Below are positions 1 to 6,648 of a DNA stretch of 11,306 nucleotides, one piece after another (the stretch's first letter is position 1; every line of letters starts with the position of its first letter). A program made the translations under genes and the position numbers. The notes below the pieces were generated by a model. It was not told where the DNA came from and did no database searches. It worked only from the letters and a program-made list of their open reading frames with translations. The stretch is from the NCBI GenBank assembly GCA_964619885.1, contig CAZUGA010000071.1:1-11306 (forward strand), written 5' to 3'. This DNA is from CAZUGA01 sp964619885. Its GTDB lineage: Bacteria > Pseudomonadota > Gammaproteobacteria > Methylococcales > UBA1147.

Positions 1-14
1 CCAGGTGTTCACGT

Positions 15-368
15 TCAACCAGAATCGCTGTTCAGCTTCGCCGGAATATGCAACCAAGGCAAAGCTACGGTTTTGATCCATTCGAAATAATGTGGAAGAT
101 TCCTGATCAACCGGGCGATCTGGTGCTCCAGCATCGGTAATAACAACAGTAGTACAACGACTAAAACCACCGTCATGACCAAAAAAACGATAGAAACCGA
201 GACAGTTCGCCCGAGCCCCCATTCCTCCAATTTATCCGCGACGGGGTCACCCAGGTAAGCCAACAAAGCGCCGACCGCGAAGGGTGTCAAAATCGGTCCC
301 AATAGATAAATCAACCAACCGACGCCTGCGGTGCTGGCAAGTATCATCCATTTTTGAGAATCAGTCAT
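15..368 (-). pseudogene. AI-2E family transporter (PerM/TqsA-like), N-terminal part, ends at premature stops
   Basis: The 117 readable residues match the start of AI-2E family permeases: a first hydrophobic hairpin (about residues 8-40, including GWLIYLLGPILTPF and the following ALLAYLGDP motif), a loop with a conserved RT, then a long membrane segment rich in Val and Leu (about 57-78). The family has about 350 residues and 7-8 membrane helices and exports small molecules; the substrate cannot be told from sequence. The frame ends at TGA 15-17, and another in-frame TGA follows at 9-11. Two stops so close favour a frameshift over one nonsense change. In the next frame the last bases read RFWLNVNT, which may be the continuation, but this is weak. 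The ATG at 366-368 is preceded by a G-run at 374-380 that could act as ribosome binding site. The N-terminal family call is firm; the pseudogene status is inferred because the window ends here. Confidence 0.75.
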
Positions 369-670
369 ACTTTACCCCCCCTTTTTCTGGTCAAACTGCA
401 AATTCATAAATTCATCGGCAATACAACATCCAAGACACTACGCTTGCGATAACTCTTTAGCACGCTTTCAACCGGCTTTTTCTAACCGTATTAAACAATA
501 GCAGTTCTTAACACGATACGGGGTAGATTTGATACGCGGCAACCATTTTTCCGCTCTGAATATCGTAAATCCGATATGCTTCATATCGACGTAATTGAGA
601 AAACAACAACACCCACAACATGCCACTAAAGTATTGGTGTAGTATTTGAGTTTTCGCACGGGAGGGCAAA
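369..670. other. Gene-poor interval between divergent transporter and glycosyltransferase genes
   Basis: No convincing gene is seen here. A 63-codon minus-strand frame at 468-659 has an odd Cys run (ACCGCCC), no family resemblance and no ribosome binding site, and I do not call it. There is an exact tandem pair of the octamer AAATTCAT at 400-415. The interval should hold the promoters of the leftward permease and the rightward glycosyltransferase, but I could not pick a confident -35/-10 pair. Confidence 0.5.
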
Positions 671-808
671 TTGAACGCCTCTAATCTATTCGAGGCATTA
701 GTTGGTAGCTACAGAACCGCCGCTGAACTTCTGCAACAAACTCAATCCCGACGGCGAATTCTAATTTCAACGCTTGATCCGCAATACGATGAATTTAGCC
801 AAACCTAA
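671..808 (+). CDS. Possible 45-residue leader ORF overlapping the next gene
   Basis: A TTG at 671 starts a 45-codon frame ending at TAA 806-808. It is preceded by GGAGGG at 661-666, the strongest Shine-Dalgarno-like sequence in this part of the window, though the 4-base spacing is short. The predicted peptide is polar and looks protein-like, with segments such as NLFEALVGSYR and AAELLQQTQSRRR and a likely helical middle. It overlaps the likely ATG of the downstream glycosyltransferase (789) by 20 bases in another frame, and that ATG has no ribosome binding site of its own. This layout suggests translational coupling. I recognise no family. It could equally be a chance frame, since TTG starts are uncommon and the ORF is short. 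Confidence 0.3.
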   Translation: MNASNLFEALVGSYRTAAELLQQTQSRRRILISTLDPQYDEFSQT

Positions 809-1910
809 AGTCTTACTGCTTTCTGCATACGATGCGGACAGCCATCGTTATTGGCGAGAAGGTTTGGTGCAAAATTTACCTGCGTTCCACTGGACGGTTT
901 TAACCCTGCCGCCGCGATATTTCAACTGGCGCATCAGAGGTAATCCAATAAGCTGGGTCTATCAGCACCCGGAAACTTTCGCACAAAACTACGATGTTGT
1001 AGTCGCGACTTCGATGGTCGACATCGCTGCGCTAAAAGGACTGGTTCCAGGTTTGGCCGCGACACCCAGCGTAGTATATTTTCATGAGAATCAATTCGAG
1101 TATCCAAAATCAGACCGCCAGCAAACATCTGTTGAAGCACAAATGGTCAATTTGTACAGCGCGCTGGCAGCGGACCGCATTATTTTCAATTCGGTTTATA
1201 ATCGCAATACATTCACTAGCGGGGTGGATAAGCTGCTCAGAAAATTACCCGACAATGTCCCGGCTGGTATACCCCAGCGATTACAAAAAACAACGACTGT
1301 TCTTCCGGTTCCCTTGGATACAAAAGTATTTGGCAATCCTCACATGGCTGCAAAACCCAAACGTTTTACGCTGGTATGGAATCATCGATGGGAATACGAC
1401 AAAGCCCCGGACCGCTTGTACGCGGCGCTCAACATTTTAAAGACCAAGGGTATCGAATTTGATCTTAGAATCCTCGGGCAAACGTTTCGCGACCGCCCGG
1501 ATGTATTCGACCGGATCAAGCAGGATTTCTCTGACCAACTGATCAATTTCGGCCCCATTGAAGATCGTCAGGACTACCTGGCAGCTTTGCGCAGCTCGCA
1601 CCTGGTAATCTCTACCGCCATCCACGATTTTCAGGGTTTAGCGCTTTTGGAAGCGACTGCGGCGGGTTGCTTGCCTACCGCACCCAAGCGGCTAGCCTAT
1701 CCCGAATTTTTACCCCAAACCTGCATGTATCAAAGCCACCCCGACAACCTTAGGTTAGAGGCACAAGGCCTGGCTCAACTGATTATGAAGGCGGCAAATC
1801 AACACAAGAATGGGACGCTGCCCCCCACCCCTAATCTAGATCATCTGAGCTGGGACCAACTCAAAGCTGACTACATTGAGTTACTGAATAATTTAATATC
1901 GACGCCATAG
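789..1910 (+). CDS. tRNA-queuosine alpha-mannosyltransferase family protein (DUF3524 + GT4-like)
   Basis: This 373-residue protein resembles the DUF3524 / GTDC1 (QTMAN) family, which in animals transfers mannose from GDP-mannose to queuosine at tRNA-Asp position 34. Bacterial members are annotated by homology. The N-terminal DUF3524 region (about residues 6-170) shows LLSAYDADSHRYW, the FHENQFEYP motif around His99-Glu100, and AADRIIFNS. The C-terminal half is GT-B like: WNHRWEYDK at 197-205, a Rossmann strand FDLRILG, and HDFQGLALLEATAAGC from His279, with Glu288 in the usual nucleotide-sugar position. Length matches the family. I chose ATG 789 because the homology starts there; TTG 774 in the same frame would add five residues. 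No ribosome binding site precedes 789, which fits coupling to the overlapping upstream frame. folP follows 101 bases later. Family is well supported; the exact sugar and tRNA substrate are inferred. Confidence 0.85.
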   Translation: MNLAKPKVLLLSAYDADSHRYWREGLVQNLPAFHWTVLTLPPRYFNWRIRGNPISWVYQHPETFAQNYDVVVATSMVDIAALKGLVPGLAATPSVVYFHENQFEYPKSDRQQTSVEAQMVNLYSALAADRIIFNSVYNRNTFTSGVDKLLRKLPDNVPAGIPQRLQKTTTVLPVPLDTKVFGNPHMAAKPKRFTLVWNHRWEYDKAPDRLYAALNILKTKGIEFDLRILGQTFRDRPDVFDRIKQDFSDQLINFGPIEDRQDYLAALRSSHLVISTAIHDFQGLALLEATAAGCLPTAPKRLAYPEFLPQTCMYQSHPDNLRLEAQGLAQLIMKAANQHKNGTLPPTPNLDHLSWDQLKADYIELLNNLISTP

Positions 1911-1974
1911 TCCGCAACCATATCTAACCGTTAACATATTTGTAATTGATAACTGCACCCAAACACCCTAATCT

Positions 1975-2002
1975 TTGACATTCGCACTCCAACATCTAAG
2001 CT
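1975..2002 (+). promoter_or_regulatory. Possible sigma70 promoter upstream of folP
   Basis: A perfect -35 hexamer TTGACA lies at 1975-1980. With a 16-base spacer, the best -10 is TAAGCT at 1997-2002, a weak match. Transcription would then begin only a few bases before the folP ATG (2012), giving an almost leaderless mRNA, and no ribosome binding site is visible before that ATG. It may instead be chance, with folP read from upstream. Confidence 0.25.
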
Positions 2003-2011
2003 ATATCGCTC

Positions 2012-2836
2012 ATGACTCTACAAGACTTGCTGCAACAAGACCGCCCATTAATGATGGGCATACTGAATCTGACACCCGATAGTTTTTCAGACGGCGGCAG
2101 CCATACCGAGCGCGGAACCGCAGTACAGTTCGCGTTACAAATGGTCCGGGAAGGCGCGGACATTGTCGACGTCGGTGGCGAATCGACACGCCCCGGATCA
2201 GAACGTATATCACCCACAGAACAAATCAGGCGGGTCGCCGACATTATCGCTGCACTACGCAAAACATTACCCACCGAAGTACTAATCAGCATAGACACCA
2301 CTTTATCCGAGGTCGCCAAAGTTGCGGTCGAAGCCGGCGCGACGATTCTCAACGACGTCAGAGCCGGGCGTGATGACAACGCGATGTTCGAGCTAGCCGC
2401 AGAAAAAGGCTTACCGATTATTCTGATGCACATGCAAGGCACACCGCAAACCATGCAATACAACCCACACTACGAAAACGCGGTAAACGACATCAAAGAT
2501 TTTCTGTTGGAACGAGCCAACGCTGCGCAACAAGCGGGTATCCCCAAATACAATATCGTCATAGATCCGGGCATTGGTTTCGGTAAAACTAAAAAACACA
2601 ACCTTCAGCTAATAAGCAATTTGGATGCCTTTGTCGCGACCGGCTACCCTGTATTGTTGGGAACCAGCCGCAAGCGCTTTCTCGGCGCCATTAGCAAGGA
2701 CAAAAATCCCAAGCAGCTGGTTGGCGCGACCTGTGCTTCGACGGTTATTGGAGTCCAGGCCGGAGTACAAATTTTTAGGGTGCATGACGTAATGCCCAAC
2801 CGTCAGGCCGCCGAAGTCGCAAGCGTTGTAAACTAA
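2012..2836 (+). CDS. folP: Dihydropteroate synthase
   Basis: FolP joins p-aminobenzoate to 6-hydroxymethyl-7,8-dihydropterin diphosphate to give dihydropteroate in cytosolic folate synthesis, and is the sulfonamide target. All family signatures of the TIM barrel are readable in order: MGILNLTPDSFSDGG (residues 15-29, Asn19 being the Mg/diphosphate ligand), the flexible loop ESTRPGS (57-63), SIDTT (93-97), ILNDVRAG (112-119), LMHMQGTPQTMQ (138-149), DPGIGFGKT (185-193), GTSRKRF (217-223) and RVHDV (256-260). At 274 residues it has normal length, and the sulfa-contact loops look unaltered, so no resistance insertion is seen. In many gammaproteobacteria folP lies between ftsH and glmM. Here it follows the QTMAN-like gene and precedes a lipoprotein gene, so the usual context is broken. 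The start is ATG 2012, matching the usual N-terminus. Confidence 0.97.
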   Translation: MTLQDLLQQDRPLMMGILNLTPDSFSDGGSHTERGTAVQFALQMVREGADIVDVGGESTRPGSERISPTEQIRRVADIIAALRKTLPTEVLISIDTTLSEVAKVAVEAGATILNDVRAGRDDNAMFELAAEKGLPIILMHMQGTPQTMQYNPHYENAVNDIKDFLLERANAAQQAGIPKYNIVIDPGIGFGKTKKHNLQLISNLDAFVATGYPVLLGTSRKRFLGAISKDKNPKQLVGATCASTVIGVQAGVQIFRVHDVMPNRQAAEVASVVN

Positions 2837-2898
2837 CACAACGGCGAGCGGATATTACCCCTATCTTACTTTGTCACGTCAACCAACCGACCTTAAAT

Positions 2899-4158
2899 AT
2901 GACCATGAAATATTTGTTTTCGCTATGTTTGCTCCTGGTACTATCTGGCTGTGCCAGCTTTGGCGAAGGTGTTGCAACAGCCGTATTACAAAAGGACGAC
3001 GAAACCGATACACGCATGTGCGAAATCAGCGGTCAGCGCTTCGATGGCATCGCGTCGAAATTTTCAGAGAACCAAAACCACCTCAAGGTTTTGAAAATTC
3101 ATGGTGTCGGCAGCCACAGTCCCGGATATAGCACCCAATTTATGGAAAAATTGGCCGACGAACTAGAATTAAACAGCAGAAGCAGTCACTATAAAGAAAT
3201 TCATCTGACCGATCCGAAGCTGCCTGGCGAAAAACTAGGTGTATTACGCATCAAACGTTTGATAAACGAGGACCATTCCAAAGTTTTAATCTATTACGAA
3301 CTCACGTGGTCGGAAATCACCGACGCTGAAAAATCAAAGCTCAAATACGACAGCTCTGGAGAATATTCGTACCGGCGTGCGGAGGTGAATAACCTACTCA
3401 AACAATTTTCTAACGATACCGGGCCCGACCCAATGATCTACCTAGGCGAAAGCCGGGAATTAATTTTGGCCTCATTCCGCAATGCATTCTGCTGGATGAT
3501 CAGTTACAACTGGAACGAAATTCCGGAAAAAACCAGCAAAAGTTGCCAACCGTTAACCCACGCAGCGGTGAAAAACTTAGCGGACGACAAATACTCCATT
3601 GTCTCCCACAGCCTCGGCAGCAGGATCGTCATGGACGGCATGCACAGCATCATAAACAATTTCAATGAAAAGGCGAAAACGCACAAAACCTCCATGGAAT
3701 CGGAGTTTATCGAGGGCATGAAAAAACAAAACATCTCGCTGTATATGTTATCCAACCAGCTCCCGTTGCTGCAAATGGGTAGCAAGCCAACCGACGTCAC
3801 AGGCAATCAAAGCAAGTACTGCGAATCCGACGGCGCCAGCTACAATGATCGGCTGGTCCAATCAACCAAAATCATCGCGTTCAGCGATCCCAACGACATT
3901 CTCAGCTACGCGATTCCACAAGATTTTGCCGAGAATGCGATTGATTCAAGACTCTGCGCCAACATCACCAATATCACCATCAACGTCGCCAAAGAAGTCG
4001 ATCTGTTCGGCTTCGGCAAATTCGCCAACCCACTCACGGCCCACACCGCCTATGACAGCGACGACCGCGTCGTCGCGCTGATTGCGCATGGTATCGGAAA
4101 CCCAGAAACCACGGACCTGGTTAAGGAGCGTTGCAAATGGATACGCTTTGTCAATTGA
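2899..4158 (+). CDS. Lipoprotein with alpha/beta-hydrolase (lipase-like) fold
   Basis: The product (419 residues) begins with a lipoprotein signal: a short charged start, a Leu-rich core and the lipobox LSGC with Cys18 as the acylated residue. It should therefore be a membrane-anchored periplasmic or outer-membrane lipoprotein. The body reads as an alpha/beta hydrolase: KIHGVGSHSPG at 66-76 (first strand and oxyanion region), the nucleophile elbow VSHSLGSR with Ser238, SDPNDILSY with Asp330 or Asp333, and an AHTAY segment giving His382 as likely third catalytic residue. The elbow is S-H-S-L-G rather than G-H-S-L-G. Several Cys residues in the mature part could form disulfides. Substrate is unknown; an esterase or lipase is the obvious guess. 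ATG 2905 (residue 3) is an equally possible start; neither has a good ribosome binding site. folP ends 62 bases upstream. Confidence 0.75.
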   Translation: MTMKYLFSLCLLLVLSGCASFGEGVATAVLQKDDETDTRMCEISGQRFDGIASKFSENQNHLKVLKIHGVGSHSPGYSTQFMEKLADELELNSRSSHYKEIHLTDPKLPGEKLGVLRIKRLINEDHSKVLIYYELTWSEITDAEKSKLKYDSSGEYSYRRAEVNNLLKQFSNDTGPDPMIYLGESRELILASFRNAFCWMISYNWNEIPEKTSKSCQPLTHAAVKNLADDKYSIVSHSLGSRIVMDGMHSIINNFNEKAKTHKTSMESEFIEGMKKQNISLYMLSNQLPLLQMGSKPTDVTGNQSKYCESDGASYNDRLVQSTKIIAFSDPNDILSYAIPQDFAENAIDSRLCANITNITINVAKEVDLFGFGKFANPLTAHTAYDSDDRVVALIAHGIGNPETTDLVKERCKWIRFVN

Positions 4159-4268
4159 CGGAACGAAATAATGGGATTTACGCAGCTCGCACGGATTGAA
4201 TACCTACGATGAATAACACCAAGCCACACCGTATCCAGGTCGCTAGGACTCAAAGCTTCTAAGCGCAG

Positions 4269-4847
4269 ATGCAATCCATGTGGTACTTCTGCTACGGCGC
4301 AAATATGTCGAGCCGAGTTCTGGTCGACCGCAGGGGCGTCAAGCCGATATCCAGCGAATTGGCATGGATCAAAGGCTATCAGCTGGCATTCATACAACCC
4401 GGCATCCCTATCATAGAACCAGCATTCGCTAGCATAATCGCCAGTGAAAAGCACGATGTGTTTGGTGTACTGCACAACCTTCCAGCCAATTGCCTGAGCG
4501 CAATTGACAACTTCGAAGGCCCTGATTACGAACGCATAAAAATCGAAATTCACCGGAGCCAAGGCGATTCCGTGAAAGCTTGGACCTACCGCGCGCGCCT
4601 TCCCCAAGTTGGTTTAAAACCTTCAAAACGTTATCTACAGCTGATATTGGACGGCGCGAAGGAGTTTGACCTCCCTCCAAGCTATATCGAAAACCTGTGT
4701 AACACCGAGACCGGCGGGGAAATACCGCTGATTACGCCAATACTGCCGACGCTATTTGGCGTAGCCGAAAAAATAGCCAGCAGGAACGCGATCGTGCAAA
4801 AAATCGGTTATAGTCTGCTGAAACTATTAGCCAAATTGCACCGTTGA
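4269..4847 (+). CDS. Gamma-glutamylcyclotransferase-like protein
   Basis: This 192-residue cytosolic protein shows the GGCT/AIG2-like fold signature. The N-terminal strand MWYFCYGANMSS (residues 4-15) carries the YGAN substrate-binding loop. A central segment VFGVLHNLP leads to AIDNFEGPDYER, with Glu83 in the position of the catalytic acid, and the C-terminal part (RYLQLILDGAKEF...LPPSYIENL) is typical of bacterial members that end in an extra helix pair. Family enzymes release 5-oxoproline from gamma-glutamyl peptides or amines; the substrate here is not known. ATG 4269 and ATG 4278 (Met4) are both possible; homology starts at Met4. The upstream lipoprotein gene ends 110 bases away, with no terminator seen between them. 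Confidence 0.85.
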   Translation: MQSMWYFCYGANMSSRVLVDRRGVKPISSELAWIKGYQLAFIQPGIPIIEPAFASIIASEKHDVFGVLHNLPANCLSAIDNFEGPDYERIKIEIHRSQGDSVKAWTYRARLPQVGLKPSKRYLQLILDGAKEFDLPPSYIENLCNTETGGEIPLITPILPTLFGVAEKIASRNAIVQKIGYSLLKLLAKLHR

Positions 4848-4867
4848 CTATACTGCTGACGCAAAAC

Positions 4868-4896
4868 TTGATTTGGTCTTGGATTGATTACATTAT
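4868..4896 (+). promoter_or_regulatory. Possible sigma70 promoter for the small Cys-domain gene
   Basis: TTGATT at 4868-4873 and CATTAT at 4891-4896 are separated by 17 bases, each matching four of six consensus positions; an overlapping TATAAC at 4894-4899 is an alternative -10 hexamer. It lies just after the gamma-glutamylcyclotransferase gene and about 100 bases before the next start. Prediction from pattern only. Confidence 0.3.
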
Positions 4897-5000
4897 AACG
4901 CGCCAGGTTTTGGTATCGGTTTTTCGAAAATCACCAACCGCCTGAGTAGGCCAGTCGTTAGCAAATTACAAGGTTTCGTTGAATCTAGATTCATCCAAGG

Positions 5001-5336
5001 GTGGAGGAACGTAATACAATCTCCATGCAGGTCGCTTCGGAACCCGTCGACAACGATTGGAGTGGATGGGCCGAATCGGAAATTTCAGTCGCAATGAACC
5101 AAATGCAAACTGACGGAGTAACTATTGCCAATAGTCGCTGCTATTCGACTTTATGCAAAGTAGAACTTTCAATGGACGAAATGATGACCTTTGACAGGGC
5201 ATTACATGCATTTTCGTCAGCGGTTCCATGGAAAACCGAAGGCTTCTTTTACGTTGACGAAAATGACCCGAGTTTTGTGGTAACTTTTATCGCCAGAGAA
5301 GGTATGGCTTTACCATCGGCATCGACCGTGAATTAA
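5001..5336 (+). CDS. Small hypothetical protein with C-x4-C domain
   Basis: The predicted 111-residue protein has no signal peptide or membrane segment. Its core runs EPVDNDWSGWAESEI, then a strand with SRCYSTLCKVEL (Cys47 and Cys52) and a final beta-rich part with FFYVDENDPSFVVTFIAREG. This pattern (acidic E-x-VD-x-xW start, then C-x4-C-x-VE) resembles a domain I have seen at the C-terminus of larger, often secreted, proteobacterial hypothetical proteins, where the two Cys probably pair. Here it stands nearly alone, so it may be a truncated or frameshifted remnant. The start is uncertain: GTG 5001 has AAGG directly before it, while ATG 5025 has GGAGG at 5003-5007, rather far away. No function can be assigned. 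Confidence 0.55.
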   Translation: MEERNTISMQVASEPVDNDWSGWAESEISVAMNQMQTDGVTIANSRCYSTLCKVELSMDEMMTFDRALHAFSSAVPWKTEGFFYVDENDPSFVVTFIAREGMALPSASTVN

Positions 5337-5832
5337 ATAAGAATGATTTACCTATGAATAGATGTCAGGTAAAGATGGCGTGGTTTTGAGTCCATGATAT
5401 TTCTATTTCCTTTGCCAACAAAGATTTTGGATCGCTGGCCCGACTATCTGATCAAAGATCAAGCGAGAGCTTATCATTCTGGTGAGATATTTGGGCAAAA
5501 ATCGCCAGAATTATTTACAGCGTCGAATTCTTCTGTCGCCAGGAAAAAACTAGGGTCGTAGTAGCAAGTGTACTTTGCCGAGTTTCATCCCTTGGTTGTT
5601 TGCGAGCCGCTTCTCTAACTTCAATATACTTGAAAGAAGATATTGCATAAGGTGGGGCGTGGTATCCAATCGGGGTATTGAGCAGGGTATTCAAGCGGGT
5701 GATTGGTTGTTTTTGTAGACAGACGGAGATACTCCAATCGTTTTTCAGCGATTGAGCGCCTCGCAGGCGAACGTATTTGTGCGGGGTTCAATTGAACACG
5801 CATCGGTGGTCTGCTCGGCGCGGAATTTAGGG
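5337..5832. other. Gene-poor interval with hairpins next to a transposase remnant
   Basis: No recognisable gene. A 55-codon plus-strand frame (ATG 5394 to TAG 5559-5561) has no ribosome binding site and no family resemblance. A 60-codon minus-strand frame at 5621-5803 is equally unsupported. Structured elements are present: an imperfect hairpin at 5476-5511 (ATTCTGG pairing with CCAGAAT, with an inner GATATTT/AAAAATC stem), TGATC-AAA-GATCA at 5449-5461, CAATCG/CGATTG at 5735-5754 and CGCCT-CGC-AGGCG at 5757-5769. The motif GGAATTTAGG at 5822-5831 resembles an IS1380-type end. A degenerate direct repeat (GGGTATTGAGC / GGGTATTCAAGC) lies near 5675-5700. The stretch looks like decayed mobile or spacer DNA. 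Confidence 0.5.
5818..5831 (+). repeat. IS1380-type terminal inverted-repeat-like motif
   Basis: The bases at 5818-5831 match, from memory, 12 of 14 positions of the right inverted repeat of ISEcp1 (ACGTGGAATTTAGG), an IS1380-family element, with the last ten identical. It lies one base beyond the stop of the transposase remnant. However, its AGG end points toward the remnant, so as an end it would belong to an element lying to the left. No matching second end or target duplication was found. Confidence 0.35.
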
Positions 5833-6396
5833 TTAACCGTATCCCAATCGGTTATAGGCGAGCTGAAATGCGCCAAAACCGGGACAACATCGGGAAAAGC
5901 GAAGTTTTAATCGACGGCCCGAGGCGATCGATCGCGCAGCCAGATACATGAGCTCCTGGATGACGGTTTTCAAGCGGCGTCGTTTGGCGCGATGGCGCAC
6001 TGGGCTGATGTCACCCGATAGGCTGATCAAACCGATCCACCTCAAAATATTGTAACTGAGTGCTGCCAGCGTCATGATCAGGTCATTGGTGGCGAATTTG
6101 CCGGAGGGTAGGCGCTCAATGTCCAGATCGGTTTTGAATGCGCTGTGGAATTGTTCGGAAGTCCCGTGGTCTCGGTACAGGGCCATGATGGTATCGTCGT
6201 TATGCGCCACGCTGTCCAATGTCGTCCACCAACCTTCGATCTTGATGTCTGGAATCAGCAGGATTTGGCCGTGCTTATCGATGGTCCGTTCAACGACCCG
6301 CATCACCCGACGAAAACGATCGAAGATCAGGCTATTCCACTTGGTTGCACAAAATTCTGACGTGAGACGTGCTGGCATCAGAGATCGAAACGGTCA
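5833..6396 (-). pseudogene. IS1380-family transposase, C-terminal remnant
   Basis: About 180 residues of the C-terminal part of an IS1380-type DDE transposase are readable. They start with RVVERTIDKHGQILLIPDIK and EGWWTTLDS, continue into the YRDHGTSEQFHSAFKTDLD motif that carries the catalytic Glu (Glu75 counted from ATG 6378, Lys82 following), then RLPSGKFATND, the LSYNILRWIG helix and the RRRLKTVIQELMYLA segment. The natural C-terminus is present (TAA at 5833-5835). Full-length members have about 420-460 residues, so the N-terminal 55-60 percent, including both catalytic Asp residues, is missing. The open frame begins after a TGA at 6397-6399, and no N-terminal piece is visible in the flanks, so the break lies near 6360-6400. 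It cannot be an active transposase alone. Confidence 0.85.
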
Positions 6397-6574
6397 TGGA
6401 GTAACAAGGGTTTAACCAGCAAACTAGCCTGTTAAATGGACACGCTTTATTGGGTCAATTTGGCAAACTCTTAATAGATGGCGCCACAAATATGCAGCGA
6501 AAATTCAGCTTACTAAGCTTCAACCGTCCCGCCGCAATTTTGTAAGTATAGGTACTACACTATCCCCAAACGAC

Positions 6575-6580
6575 TATGAT
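6575..6580 (+). promoter_or_regulatory. Possible -10 element of ndk
   Basis: TATGAT at 6575-6580, followed by AAACTGCGCGC, matches five of six consensus -10 bases and sits about 70 bases before the ndk start. The -35 region at the right distance (about 6551-6558) is poor, so an activator may be needed or the site may be wrong. The whole interval 6400-6640 shows no gene. Confidence 0.35.
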
Positions 6581-6648
6581 AAACTGCGCGCATTTTTCGC
6601 TCCTTTCGGTCACGCAAATTTAAATTTGAAAAGTAATAGGAACCTATC

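Noticed and set aside
468..659. 63-codon minus-strand frame with a Cys-rich run
   Set aside because: No ribosome binding site, no family resemblance and unusual composition; chance frame in an intergenic region.
4050..4607. 185-codon minus-strand frame
   Set aside because: Runs antisense through the gamma-glutamylcyclotransferase gene and the lipoprotein end, both with clear motifs on the plus strand.
5394..5561. 55-codon plus-strand frame
   Set aside because: No ribosome binding site and no recognisable motif; noted only inside the interval description.
5621..5803. 60-codon minus-strand frame downstream of the transposase remnant
   Set aside because: No motif or ribosome binding site; overlaps hairpins and degenerate repeats and looks non-coding.
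6074..6415. Plus-strand frames across the transposase remnant
   Set aside because: Shadows of the minus-strand IS1380 coding sequence, which has clear family motifs.
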